Positions 39,078 through 49,082 of a DNA stretch of 64,000 bases are shown in pieces. A model generated the notes under the pieces. That model did not search any database and had not been told where the DNA came from. It was given only the letters and a program-made list of their open reading frames with translations. Position numbers and translations under genes: made by a program. The stretch lies in the NCBI RefSeq assembly GCF_012726195.1, contig NZ_JAASAF010000002.1:441965-505964 (forward strand), read 5' to 3'. Each line of letters opens with the position of its first letter. Within the stretch, counting starts at the first letter, position 1. This DNA comes from Rhodococcus sp. HNM0563 (GTDB taxonomy: Bacteria; Actinomycetota; Actinomycetes; Mycobacteriales; Mycobacteriaceae).

Positions 39078-39777
39078 GTTCCCACGGTGCCCGACGAGGA
39101 TCCCGCTCGGCCAAATAGTCGCGATACCACTGGGCAGCGAATTCGTTCTTCGGATGTTGATCGATCATGGCGGTGGCCGACCACGCCACCAGATCGGCCA
39201 TCTGCACCAACTGAGAACCGGACGAGTCGAGGTGAATGGCGTCTTCGATCACCCGCCGCTGCGCCAAGGCCAAACCGCGGTGGGTGCTGCGATACGAGCT
39301 GTCGCTGCCATCCCCGTCCATGAAGATCAACCCCAGCGAATCGCTGTCGGCCAGTTCGGTCTCGAACCGGGCAACGAGATCGGCGTACAACTCCATCTTG
39401 GTGCGCGCCAGCTCGTTGGGCTTACCCCGCCGATAGACCGACCCGACGATCAAGCCTTCGGTACAGCGCAGCGTCTCCAGACAATCATGCGCGACTTCGC
39501 GGCCGAAGTCCTTCCAGTACTCGCGGCCGTCATGGATGTGCCGCTGCGGGATGTTCTTCGAGATCCGGCCGCGCCCGTTGACGTACTCGGTGGTGTGCAG
39601 CTCTCGGGTCACCGGCACCCCGAATTCGCGCCACAACGCCTTACGGGTGTCGAGCCATGCGCGCAGCACCGAGCGCCACTGGTCCGAACGGAACTCAATC
39701 CACCCGTAGACCGCCAGTCCGGACTGTGGATGACCGGAGTCGTCGACATAGATCATGCGATCGAGATGCGGGGGCAT
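39073..39777 (-). CDS. DUF3800-domain protein
   Basis: A 234-residue protein of the DUF3800 family, an RNase-H-like fold with a likely nuclease active site. The family marks are MIYVDDSGHP (Y-x-DDSG), the LIFMDGDGSDSSYR strand and the QLVQMADLVAW end motif. The start ATG 39777 adds seven residues before MIYVDDSG; ATG 39756 is an alternative. Members are found on mobile elements and near defence genes; here the neighbours are an IS630 fragment and an intact IS element. Function is unknown. Confidence 0.8.
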   Translation of the reverse strand: MPPHLDRMIYVDDSGHPQSGLAVYGWIEFRSDQWRSVLRAWLDTRKALWREFGVPVTRELHTTEYVNGRGRISKNIPQRHIHDGREYWKDFGREVAHDCLETLRCTEGLIVGSVYRRGKPNELARTKMELYADLVARFETELADSDSLGLIFMDGDGSDSSYRSTHRGLALAQRRVIEDAIHLDSSGSQLVQMADLVAWSATAMIDQHPKNEFAAQWYRDYLAERDPRRAPWEL

Positions 39778-39910
39778 GAGCTGATGATGGAGCACGCCTC
39801 GGACACGCACCCCGGCAGGTCCTTTCGCGTCGCCTGGGCCGAGACAGCAGACGAGATCTGCTCGAATCCATCGGGCGACTATTGCAACGAATTAGCGGCG
39901 CGGCACACTA

Positions 39911-39924
39911 GGCCGTGTTTCAAA
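39911..39924 (+). repeat. left terminal inverted repeat of the IS
   Basis: GGCCGTGTTTCAAA, the exact reverse complement of 40942-40955. Confidence 0.9.
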
Positions 39925-40828
39925 AGGTGGCTGATCGCAGCCACAGATTGATAGCGGCGATACGCACGGTGGCGGTGTAGCGGACCGCGAGTCTGTCGTA
40001 TCGCGTTGCCACAGCACGGTTCTGCTTGAGCAGGTTGATGCCGCACTCGACGGCGTGGCGCTGCTTGTAGTGCTCGGCGTCGAAGACGGGTGGGCGACCA
40101 CCGGACGAGCCCTTCTTCTTCCGATTCGCAACCTGGTCGGTCTTGGTCGGGATCGTCGCCCTGATTCCTCGCGTGCGCAGGTAGGCGCGGTTGGCGGCAC
40201 TGCTGTACGCCTTATCCGCCAGGACCGCATCAGGACGGCGGCGCGGTCGACCACGACCGCGCCGCGGCACCCGAATCGCGTCGAGCACGGCCTCGAACTG
40301 CGGACTGTCACCGCACTGACCTGCAGTGACGATGAGTGAAAGGACCTTGCGGCCCTGCTCGCATGCCAGATGCATCTTGGTTGTCCAACCGCCGCGTGAA
40401 CGTCCCAACGCATGATCATCGGGCTCGGTGTCGACACCGCCCGGTGGCTCGGCCTGCTGATCACCGTCTGTGCGGGCACCGGCTGCGTGCTGGTGTGCCC
40501 GGGCGATGGTCGAATCGACGCTGACATCCCACACGATCGCGCCGGCCGCGTCGGCGAGCGCCTGCACTCGGGTGAGCATCTGCGCCCACACCCCTGCGCG
40601 TTGCCAGCGCCGGAACAGTCCGTACACCGTCTGCCACGGTCCGTATCGGTCCGGAATGTCCCGCCACGGGCATCCTGTGCGGATGCGCCACCGGATCCCG
40701 TCGATGAGCTGGCGTTTCGTCCACTTCGGCGGCCGGCCCGCCTTCTTTCCGCGAGGCAGCAACGGCTCCAACCGCGCCCACTGCGCGTCGGTCAGATCCG
40801 CCCGCCCCGGTACCGCTACGCTGGGCAC
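39920..40828 (-). CDS. IS5-family (IS427-type) transposase
   Basis: A 302-residue DDE transposase in a single frame. The N-terminal DUF4096-type domain reads DLTDAQWARLEPLLPRGKKA and WRIRTGCPWRDIPDRYGPWQ; the catalytic region includes VDSTIARAHQHAAG (first Asp), SRGGWTTKMHL and VLADKAYSSAANR (second Asp), and the final Glu lies in RHAVECGINLLKQNR. No frameshift, unlike many IS427 members that use two frames. It starts at ATG 40828, 114 bp inside the right end. Confidence 0.93.
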   Translation of the reverse strand: MPSVAVPGRADLTDAQWARLEPLLPRGKKAGRPPKWTKRQLIDGIRWRIRTGCPWRDIPDRYGPWQTVYGLFRRWQRAGVWAQMLTRVQALADAAGAIVWDVSVDSTIARAHQHAAGARTDGDQQAEPPGGVDTEPDDHALGRSRGGWTTKMHLACEQGRKVLSLIVTAGQCGDSPQFEAVLDAIRVPRRGRGRPRRRPDAVLADKAYSSAANRAYLRTRGIRATIPTKTDQVANRKKKGSSGGRPPVFDAEHYKQRHAVECGINLLKQNRAVATRYDRLAVRYTATVRIAAINLWLRSATF

Positions 40829-40941
40829 GAGGTCTCCGGTATTCAGGTTTGTCTTGGTCGATTAACCCTCTACCGGAGACCTCGCTCATTCAGTTGTCAT
40901 GACACGCCAGACGGGGCAGTGAATCCCTCGGCAGATCCACA

Positions 40942-40955
40942 TTTGAAACACGGCC
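40942..40955 (-). repeat. right terminal inverted repeat of the IS
   Basis: TTTGAAACACGGCC, the exact reverse complement of 39911-39924. Its last base also forms the third base position of the sigma-factor stop codon TAG. Confidence 0.9.
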
Positions 40956-42277
40956 TAGTAGCTACCTCCACCTGGCGACCCGGACCCGAGCGACCTCAGG
41001 TCCAGATCATCCACCTTCGCCAGGAGCACGGCGCGTTCGCGCTCGTTCCCCGTTGCCTCGGCCGCAGCGAGCAGTTCTGCCCTGGCCTCCGTAGTCCTCC
41101 CCAGCTGTGCGAGAAGATCCCCCCGCACGCTCGGAAGCAGGTGATATCCAGCAAGTTTCCCCGACGCAACTATCTTGTCGACGTACTCGAGCGCGGGCCC
41201 CGGCCCGTACGCCATCGAGACCGCCGCCGCATGGTTGAGATCCACCACCGGCGACGGCGCCAGACGCTGCAGCGCCTCGTACAGCAGCACGATCCGTTTC
41301 CAGTCGGTCTCCGAGAATTCTGCCGCGCGCGCGTGGCATTCCGCGATCGCCGCCTGCAGGCCGTAGGGTCCGCGACCACGACCGATCGCATCGGCGCGGT
41401 CCAATGCCGCGAGACCGCGGGTGATCTGCCCGCGGTCCCACTTGGTGCGGTCCTGATCTGCCAGCAGAATCGGTTCCCCCGACGCCGTGGTTCGTGCGGG
41501 GAACCGCGATGCGGTGAGCTCCATCAGCGCGACCAGTCCGTGGGCTTCCGGCTCGCTCGGGACGAGCTCGGCAAGGATCCTGCCGATCCGCAACGCCTCC
41601 GCGCTGATGTCCGGACGGAGCCATTCGTCGCCCGAGCTGGCCGCGTATCCCTCGTTGAACACCAGATACAGCACGCCGAGCACCGCCGAGAGTCGAGTCG
41701 CGAATTCGTCACGTCCCGGCACCTCGAACGCGGCCTTCGCGGCCGTGAGTGTCTTCTTCGCGCGGACGATCCGCTGCTGCACCGTCGACGTCGGTGTCAG
41801 GAACGCGCTACCGATCTGTTCGGTCGTCAAACCGCCGACGAGACGAAGCGTCAATGCCACTTGCGCTTTCCGTCCCAGTACCGGGTGGCACGTCATGAAC
41901 ATCAGGCGCAGGACGTCGTCGTCGATCCGATCGGGATCCCACGACGGATCGTCGAAGTGCGACGCATCGTTCTCGAGTTCCCGCGCCATGTGCGCGTGGC
42001 GTTCGTCGAGACGTTCCTGTCGTCTCCACGTGTCGATGGCGCGACGAGTGGCGACGGAGGTCAACCACGCGGCCGGGTTACGTGGCACTCCCGCGGCGGG
42101 CCACTGCTCGATTGCTTCGAGCAGGGCCTGCCCCGCGAGATCCTCGGCGAGATCGAGATCCCCGACCTTGCGGGTGAGAGTCGCGATGATCTTCGCCGAT
42201 TCGATCCGCCACACCGCGTCCACCGCACGTCGTGCGCGAAGCGTCGCCTCATCCGCCATCATTCGGCCGGTCGTCAC
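40955..42277 (-). CDS. ECF42-type RNA polymerase sigma factor
   Basis: A 440-residue sigma-70 family protein. Region 2 is seen around KVGDLDLAEDLAGQALLEAIEQWP and region 4 around LTLRLVGGLTTEQIGSAFLTPTSTVQQRIVRAK; a long C-terminal DUF6596/TPR-like extension (VLYLVFNEGYAASSG; LLYEALQRLAPSPVVDLNHAAAVSMAYGPG) marks the ECF42 group. Such sigma factors lack an anti-sigma factor and are tied to YCII/DGPF proteins, exactly as here: the partner gene lies directly upstream. GTG 42277 follows its stop; ATG 42262 is an alternative. The stop codon TAG is at the junction with the IS, but the insertion does not change the protein. Confidence 0.9.
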   Translation of the reverse strand: MTTGRMMADEATLRARRAVDAVWRIESAKIIATLTRKVGDLDLAEDLAGQALLEAIEQWPAAGVPRNPAAWLTSVATRRAIDTWRRQERLDERHAHMARELENDASHFDDPSWDPDRIDDDVLRLMFMTCHPVLGRKAQVALTLRLVGGLTTEQIGSAFLTPTSTVQQRIVRAKKTLTAAKAAFEVPGRDEFATRLSAVLGVLYLVFNEGYAASSGDEWLRPDISAEALRIGRILAELVPSEPEAHGLVALMELTASRFPARTTASGEPILLADQDRTKWDRGQITRGLAALDRADAIGRGRGPYGLQAAIAECHARAAEFSETDWKRIVLLYEALQRLAPSPVVDLNHAAAVSMAYGPGPALEYVDKIVASGKLAGYHLLPSVRGDLLAQLGRTTEARAELLAAAEATGNERERAVLLAKVDDLDLRSLGSGSPGGGSY

Positions 42278-42709
42278 TCAGCCGACGACCGGGCGATCGG
42301 TGCCGAGTTCCTCGCGCCAGACGTGCTCCTTCTGGACGTACTCGTTGTCCTGGTCGAACTCCGCGGTCTCGTGCACTCGACGTACCTCGAGCTTGCTGCC
42401 CGGACCGAGGGGACACCGCTTCGCCCACTCGGCAGCTTCCTCCTTGGTGGAGGTCTGGATGAGCCAGAATCCGTTGAACAGTTCTTTCGTCTCACCGTAG
42501 GGACCGTCGGTGACGAGCGGTGTCTCGGAGTCGAAATCGACGACGAAGCCCTCCTCCGCCTCGGTGAGCCCTTCACCACCGAGCAGGACGCCTGCCTTGA
42601 TGAGCGACTCGTTGTACCGGCCCATCGCGTTGATGATCTCGGTGAAATCCATGTTCTTCGACGCCTCGATGGCGGCGTCGGTGTCGCGCATGATCAGCAT
42701 GTACTTCAT
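42278..42709 (-). CDS. YCII/DGPF-domain protein, ECF42 partner
   Basis: A 143-residue protein of the YCII-related (PhnB-like, DGPF) family. The start MKYMLIMRDTDAAI, the signature VTDGPYGETKELFNGFWLIQT and the ending SKLEVRRVHE are typical. DGPF proteins accompany ECF42/ECF SigJ-type sigma factors, and are among their targets. It begins the two-gene operon with GGGAGATTCTC-type ribosome site and abuts the sigma gene. The role of DGPF proteins is not known. Confidence 0.9.
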   Translation of the reverse strand: MKYMLIMRDTDAAIEASKNMDFTEIINAMGRYNESLIKAGVLLGGEGLTEAEEGFVVDFDSETPLVTDGPYGETKELFNGFWLIQTSTKEEAAEWAKRCPLGPGSKLEVRRVHETAEFDQDNEYVQKEHVWREELGTDRPVVG

Positions 42710-42822
42710 GAGAATCTCCCTCGTTCCGTGAATCCCCGGGCCCGCGTTTCGGTCCCTATACCTACACGTCGAACAACGCAGACACCGATCGACACGACAG
42801 CGAATAAACTTCGAGAAAGTTT

Positions 42823-44403
42823 TCAGGGCACGGACACACCACCGCGGAGAAGGTGGCGGAACACGTCGAGAATCTCGTCTGCCCACCCGAGGATCGACAG
42901 CGCGCTGTCGATGTTCTGCGGCGGACTCTGCACCAGCGAGTCCTGACGAATGAGGCGTTCGAAATCGACCGCCGCGTCGGTGCGCACCGCCCCGTTCGGA
43001 TGGCGGAACTCGACTCCGGCGCGAACCATGATGGAGACGATCTCCTGCGCGAGGATTCCGTACCCGACGGTGGTGGGGTGGACGCCGTCGAGTGAGAACA
43101 ACCCACCGGTCGCTCGCCCGCCTTTCCCGTCGGCGGTGAGGAAACGGGTGTCGGGCACAGGGTCGAGCGCCGCGAGGACCGGGGGAAGCGGGTACGGCGT
43201 CCACCAGGCGGGCCGAGCCTGCAGGTCGTCGTGATAGCGGCGGGCGGCGAGACGTTCGAGGACACCCGCGACATCCAGCAGGTACCAATCGCGCCCACCT
43301 CGTCGCGCATCGGCAACAGCCCGCTGAATGGTGTTGTTGTAGTGGTCGATCGCGGTGTCGACCGCCCATGCTTGTTCGCCGGTGATGTGTTCGTCGCGTG
43401 CCGCGTCGAAGTGTTTCTCGTCGATCCACGGGCGCGTGTAGTAGGTGAAGTAACGTGAGCCGCTCTTGCCGCCGAGGCCCCGTGCGATCGGCGCGATCGT
43501 CACGTGCGGAATCGTGCAGAGGATGACGTGTCGCGCGGAGATGCGGCGCACCTGCTCGACGACCGCCGCGAACTCGGCGTCGAAATGCTCGGGACGCCAG
43601 ATCGTGTAGGAGTTCTTGCGGTCGAGGTCCTTGTAATCGGCGTCGCTCCACGCGACACGCAGTTCGGTGACGGTACCCAGAGCGTTGTTGGAACCGAGGA
43701 AGACGACGAGTGTTTCGATACCGCTGTCGGTGTCGTCGCCGTGGTCGTCACCGAGGGCTGTGGCAGCATCGAACAACGTCATCGATTCTTGCTCGGACGC
43801 CCAGTGCGGGTAGACCCGCATCGCGGCGCGGTCACCGTTGTTCTCCACGATCTCGTCGAGGAAGCTGTCGCTGGGTGTCGCGATGCGGGCTGCACAGTAG
43901 GCTGCGGTTTTCTCGAGGGCGTCGCGCAGATCCCACCCGTAGCACGACAGATTGTCGTTGTAGGTGCCGATGACCGGCGCGATCGCACCCGGACCGCGTT
44001 CCCAGTAGTCCTCGACCTCGTCCATGAAACTACGCAGTGTGAACAGTGCTGGCGGAATCTCCCACGGCTTCAACTGCGGGCCGTAACGTTCTTCGAGGCG
44101 GCGCAACATGAGTTCGATGTTCAGCGGCAGCCCGCCCGGTCCGCCGTATCGCGGGTATCGGAAGGTGTCGAGGACTCCGAGTTCGTATGCCACGATCGCG
44201 GGCACCGACACCTCGGTCCGGTAGACGGCACCGCTCTGGAATCCTTGTAGAAGCGAGTCGCCGATCGCCACGAACTTGTGCGGCGGCGTGCCATGGAATG
44301 CGCCGCTCACCGACACTCCGACGGTGGGATCGAATTCGGGCACACGCGGCGGTTCGGTTGCCTGCGAGACAACCTCTTTCGGTGTTCCCTCGGGAAACCC
44401 CAC
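42823..44403 (-). CDS. large SGNH/GDSL-type hydrolase
   Basis: A 526-residue cytoplasmic-looking protein with an SGNH fold: block I FVAIGDSLLQGFQSG (catalytic Ser), block III FLGSNNALG and block V DGVHPT (catalytic Asp-His), with about 300 residues between blocks I and V, much longer than simple esterases. The insert includes an aromatic-rich helical region (EDYWERGPGAIAPVIGTYND). No signal peptide. It converges on nothing and lies 113 bp from the YCII operon. It may act on a lipid or wall ester; substrate is unknown. Confidence 0.82.
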   Translation of the reverse strand: MGFPEGTPKEVVSQATEPPRVPEFDPTVGVSVSGAFHGTPPHKFVAIGDSLLQGFQSGAVYRTEVSVPAIVAYELGVLDTFRYPRYGGPGGLPLNIELMLRRLEERYGPQLKPWEIPPALFTLRSFMDEVEDYWERGPGAIAPVIGTYNDNLSCYGWDLRDALEKTAAYCAARIATPSDSFLDEIVENNGDRAAMRVYPHWASEQESMTLFDAATALGDDHGDDTDSGIETLVVFLGSNNALGTVTELRVAWSDADYKDLDRKNSYTIWRPEHFDAEFAAVVEQVRRISARHVILCTIPHVTIAPIARGLGGKSGSRYFTYYTRPWIDEKHFDAARDEHITGEQAWAVDTAIDHYNNTIQRAVADARRGGRDWYLLDVAGVLERLAARRYHDDLQARPAWWTPYPLPPVLAALDPVPDTRFLTADGKGGRATGGLFSLDGVHPTTVGYGILAQEIVSIMVRAGVEFRHPNGAVRTDAAVDFERLIRQDSLVQSPPQNIDSALSILGWADEILDVFRHLLRGGVSVP

Positions 44404-44501
44404 ACCACGAGCGTGAGCGGTCCAGCGGGCTGTGTCAACGGTCGGTGGGCGGATCGAGGCGCCGACGACGGATCATGGTGAAGGACACAGGAGGTGCAGA
44501 C

Positions 44502-44825
44502 ATGAACGACGCCGACTTCGCCCACACCGATCGGGCGGAGAAGAATCGTCGGGACAAGGCGCTGGGGCTCGCGCGGTTCGCGTGGCATCGGGGTATCACC
44601 GGCGCCGACCTGCTCGCGATGACCGACGACAACCGCCGCAGGTTGGCCCGTGCCGCCGAGGCGCATCCGCCGCGCTCGATGGAGACGTGGACACTGGTGG
44701 CGGCGTTGCTCGACGAGAAAGCCGCGTGGGCTCGGACGCATGCGGATCATCCGTCGGCGGCACGCGACCATCTCGACGAACGGATCATGTGGGTCAAGCC
44801 TCCGACCCGGTCGTGGTTCACCTGA
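44502..44825 (+). CDS. uncharacterised actinobacterial protein
   Basis: A 107-residue soluble, helix-rich protein (NRRDKALGLARFAWHRGITGADLLAMTDDNRRRLARAAEAHPP) ending DERIMWVKPPTRSWFT. The ATG at 44502 has GGAGG 7 nt upstream and is preferred over ATG 44475. No family is recognised with certainty. It diverges from the SGNH hydrolase and lies just upstream of the TetR/MFS efflux pair, without obvious link. Confidence 0.65.
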   Translation: MNDADFAHTDRAEKNRRDKALGLARFAWHRGITGADLLAMTDDNRRRLARAAEAHPPRSMETWTLVAALLDEKAAWARTHADHPSAARDHLDERIMWVKPPTRSWFT

Positions 44826-44833
44826 TGTCCGCT

Positions 44834-44863
44834 TTTTGCACTCCATAGCAAGTGAGTGCAAAA
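44834..44863. promoter_or_regulatory. operator cluster upstream of the TetR/MFS operon
   Basis: TTTTGCACT (44834-44842) is mirrored by AGTGCAAAA (44855-44863). The right arm runs into TTGCACC (44864-44870), forming a second inverted pair, and AGGTGCAA occurs again at about 44880. The repeated GTGCAA/TTGCAC units suggest cooperative binding of the TetR protein. Confidence 0.6.
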
Positions 44864-44872
44864 TTGCACCCT

Positions 44873-47181
<2,309 letters not shown>

Positions 47182-47243
47182 CGTCCCGGTTGCCTGCGGC
47201 CGAACTAGGCTTCCGTCACAGGCAACCAGCGCAGGAGTCGATG

Positions 47244-48014
47244 ATGGGTGAAGCGATCACACCGGTCCGTGTCAAAGGTGTGACGATCGGCGAAGGCACC
47301 CCCAAGGTGTTCGTGCCGATCACCGGATCCGCCCCCGATGCGCTCCGCGGCCAGGTCGACGCCCTCACCGGCCGCACCGACCTCGTCGAGTGGCGTGTCG
47401 ACTTCTTCACCGCTTTCGAAGATCCGGATGCCGTCGTCGCGCAGGCACGTGCCCTCGCCGAACAACTCGACGGCATGCCGCTGCTGGCGACGTTCCGCAC
47501 CGCGCACGAGGGTGGTGAGGCCGCGATCAGCGACGACGATTACTCGGCACTGAATGTCGCGCTCGCGGCGTCGGGGGCGGTCGATCTCGTCGACGTCGAG
47601 TATCGCCGCGACCCTGCCGCCGTGCGACGGGTCATCGAGGCCGCCCACGCGCGCGGTGTCGCGGTGGTCGCGTCGAACCACGACTTCGACGGCACCCCCG
47701 AGCGCGACGACATCGTCGCGCGACTGTGCGCAATGCAGGATCTGGGCGCCGACATCTGCAAGATGGCGGTGATGCCGACGTCCACCGCGGATGTCCTGAC
47801 GCTGCTCGACGCCACCCGGCTCATGCACGAAAAGCACGCGAACCGCCCGATCATCACCATGTCGATGGGTGGGCTCGGCGTGATCTCACGGCTGGCGGGT
47901 CAAGTGTTCGGGTCGGCCGCGACGTTCGGGATGGTGGGGACGCCGTCAGCGCCCGGGCAGGTCGATGCCACCGAACTGAAGGCGGTGCTCGCTCTGCTCG
48001 ATCGGTCGCGGTAG
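47244..48014 (+). CDS. aroD: type I 3-dehydroquinate dehydratase
   Basis: A 256-residue TIM-barrel enzyme converting 3-dehydroquinate to 3-dehydroshikimate, in the shikimate or a quinate-catabolic pathway. Class I is shown by DLVEWRVDFF, FRTAHEGGEA, the HDFDGTPE block with the active His and ADICKMAVMP carrying the Schiff-base Lys, then MSMGGLGVISRLAGQVFGSAATFG. Actinobacteria usually use the type II enzyme (AroQ) for biosynthesis, so this type I copy may be catabolic. ATG 47244 is 6 nt after AGGAG; ATG 47241 is also possible. Confidence 0.92.
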   Translation: MGEAITPVRVKGVTIGEGTPKVFVPITGSAPDALRGQVDALTGRTDLVEWRVDFFTAFEDPDAVVAQARALAEQLDGMPLLATFRTAHEGGEAAISDDDYSALNVALAASGAVDLVDVEYRRDPAAVRRVIEAAHARGVAVVASNHDFDGTPERDDIVARLCAMQDLGADICKMAVMPTSTADVLTLLDATRLMHEKHANRPIITMSMGGLGVISRLAGQVFGSAATFGMVGTPSAPGQVDATELKAVLALLDRSR

Positions 48015-48032
48015 GGCGGGCGACGCAGCGGA

Positions 48033-48953
48033 TCAGTGCTCGGCGGCGTCCCACAGTTTCAGCACGGTCGTGAGGATCTCCTCCGACGCACCGAGCCCAC
48101 CGAGATGACTCTCGCCGGGCAGATGATGGAACTCGGCATCGGGCAGCAGATCCACCATGTGCAGACCGTGCTCGAAGGGGATTATGTGGTCTGTGTCGCC
48201 GTGCCACCACCGCACCGGAGCCTTCACGTCGGGCACCCGGAAGCCCCAGTCACGGGTGAACGCGACGATGTCGGCGAAGGGTGCCGCCATCTGCTTCCGA
48301 CTGCCGTTGAGCAGGTCGTCGAGGAACATCGCCTTGAACTCGGGGCGTGCCAGTAACCGTCGATCGGCTTCCGGCGACAGCCGCCCGTACAGGTCGATGA
48401 TCGGCGACGCGAACGGTCTGACAACGCGGATCGCGGCGCTCGTCGCCGCGCCGATGGGCACCCCGCCCCTCGCAAGCAGGGGCGCGAGGAGGGAGCCGAG
48501 TTGCATCAGACCACCCGACATCGCGTCGGGACCGACGACCGGCGCGACCCCGCCGAGCACCGCGACCCCGACGACACGTTCGGGCATCGCGTAGGCCGAC
48601 GCGAGTGTGTAGGGGCCACCGCCGGAGAGACCGACGATGCCCATGCGGTCGACACCGAGGGTGTCGGCGACGATCCGGAGGTCGTCGGCGAACGAGAGCA
48701 CGCGGTCGTAGGTGTGGGGTGTCGACGAGCCGATTCCGGGACGATCCAACCCGATCAGCCGTACGTTCTCCCGTTCGGCGTATGCCCTGGCCTCGATCGG
48801 AATCTGCCTGCGTGCACCCGGGGTGCCGTGTAGCCAGAACACGGCACGGCCCTGCGGGGACCCGAATTCTGCGAAGCCGAGCCTGCGTCCTCCCCCAACC
48901 GCGACGGTGCCTTCCAGCTTCGGACGTGCGACGTCGACCATGCCGGTCAGCAT
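48033..48953 (-). CDS. alpha/beta-fold hydrolase
   Basis: A 306-residue hydrolase. The oxyanion loop HGTPGARRQIPIEA, the nucleophile elbow GLSGGGP, the acid in HGDTDHIIP and the catalytic His in GESHLGGL form a full triad. It resembles actinobacterial esterases/lipases with TPHTYDRVLSFADDLRIVADTLG before the elbow. It converges on aroD (18 bp apart) and diverges from the P450 gene; a perfect inverted repeat covers the P450 start region and may control both. Substrate is unknown. Confidence 0.87.
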   Translation of the reverse strand: MLTGMVDVARPKLEGTVAVGGGRRLGFAEFGSPQGRAVFWLHGTPGARRQIPIEARAYAERENVRLIGLDRPGIGSSTPHTYDRVLSFADDLRIVADTLGVDRMGIVGLSGGGPYTLASAYAMPERVVGVAVLGGVAPVVGPDAMSGGLMQLGSLLAPLLARGGVPIGAATSAAIRVVRPFASPIIDLYGRLSPEADRRLLARPEFKAMFLDDLLNGSRKQMAAPFADIVAFTRDWGFRVPDVKAPVRWWHGDTDHIIPFEHGLHMVDLLPDAEFHHLPGESHLGGLGASEEILTTVLKLWDAAEH

Positions 48954-49058
48954 GTCATGTGCCCTGCATCACGGATGCGACGGGGCGCGCCTGTCGCTCG
49001 TGCTGCATCTCCGATGGCGAGCAAATGCCCTCAGGTAGATGTGATTCGAGTTACAGTT

Positions 49059-49082
49059 ATCTGACAACATGCTATGTCAGAT
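49059..49082. promoter_or_regulatory. operator at the P450 start codon
   Basis: ATCTGACA (49059-49066) and TGTCAGAT (49075-49082) are a perfect inverted repeat with an 8-base centre. The right arm overlaps the proposed P450 start ATG 49081, so binding would block both transcription and access to the start. The divergent hydrolase starts 106 bp away. Confidence 0.6.

Larger units (their letters stand above)
39911..40955 (-). mobile_element. complete IS5-family insertion sequence
   Basis: The 1045-bp element is bounded by perfect 14-bp inverted repeats and contains one uninterrupted transposase gene. It is flanked by TA on both sides (39909-39910 and 40956-40957), the duplicated target; the rebuilt target site is ACTAGT, a palindrome. 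It sits directly at the stop codon of the ECF sigma-factor gene. Intact repeats and gene suggest a recent insertion. Confidence 0.9.

Noticed and set aside
40412-42946. An 844-codon open frame running against the transposase, sigma factor and YCII genes
   Set aside because: It crosses the IS boundary, which no real gene here would do, and has an Arg-rich motif-free product.
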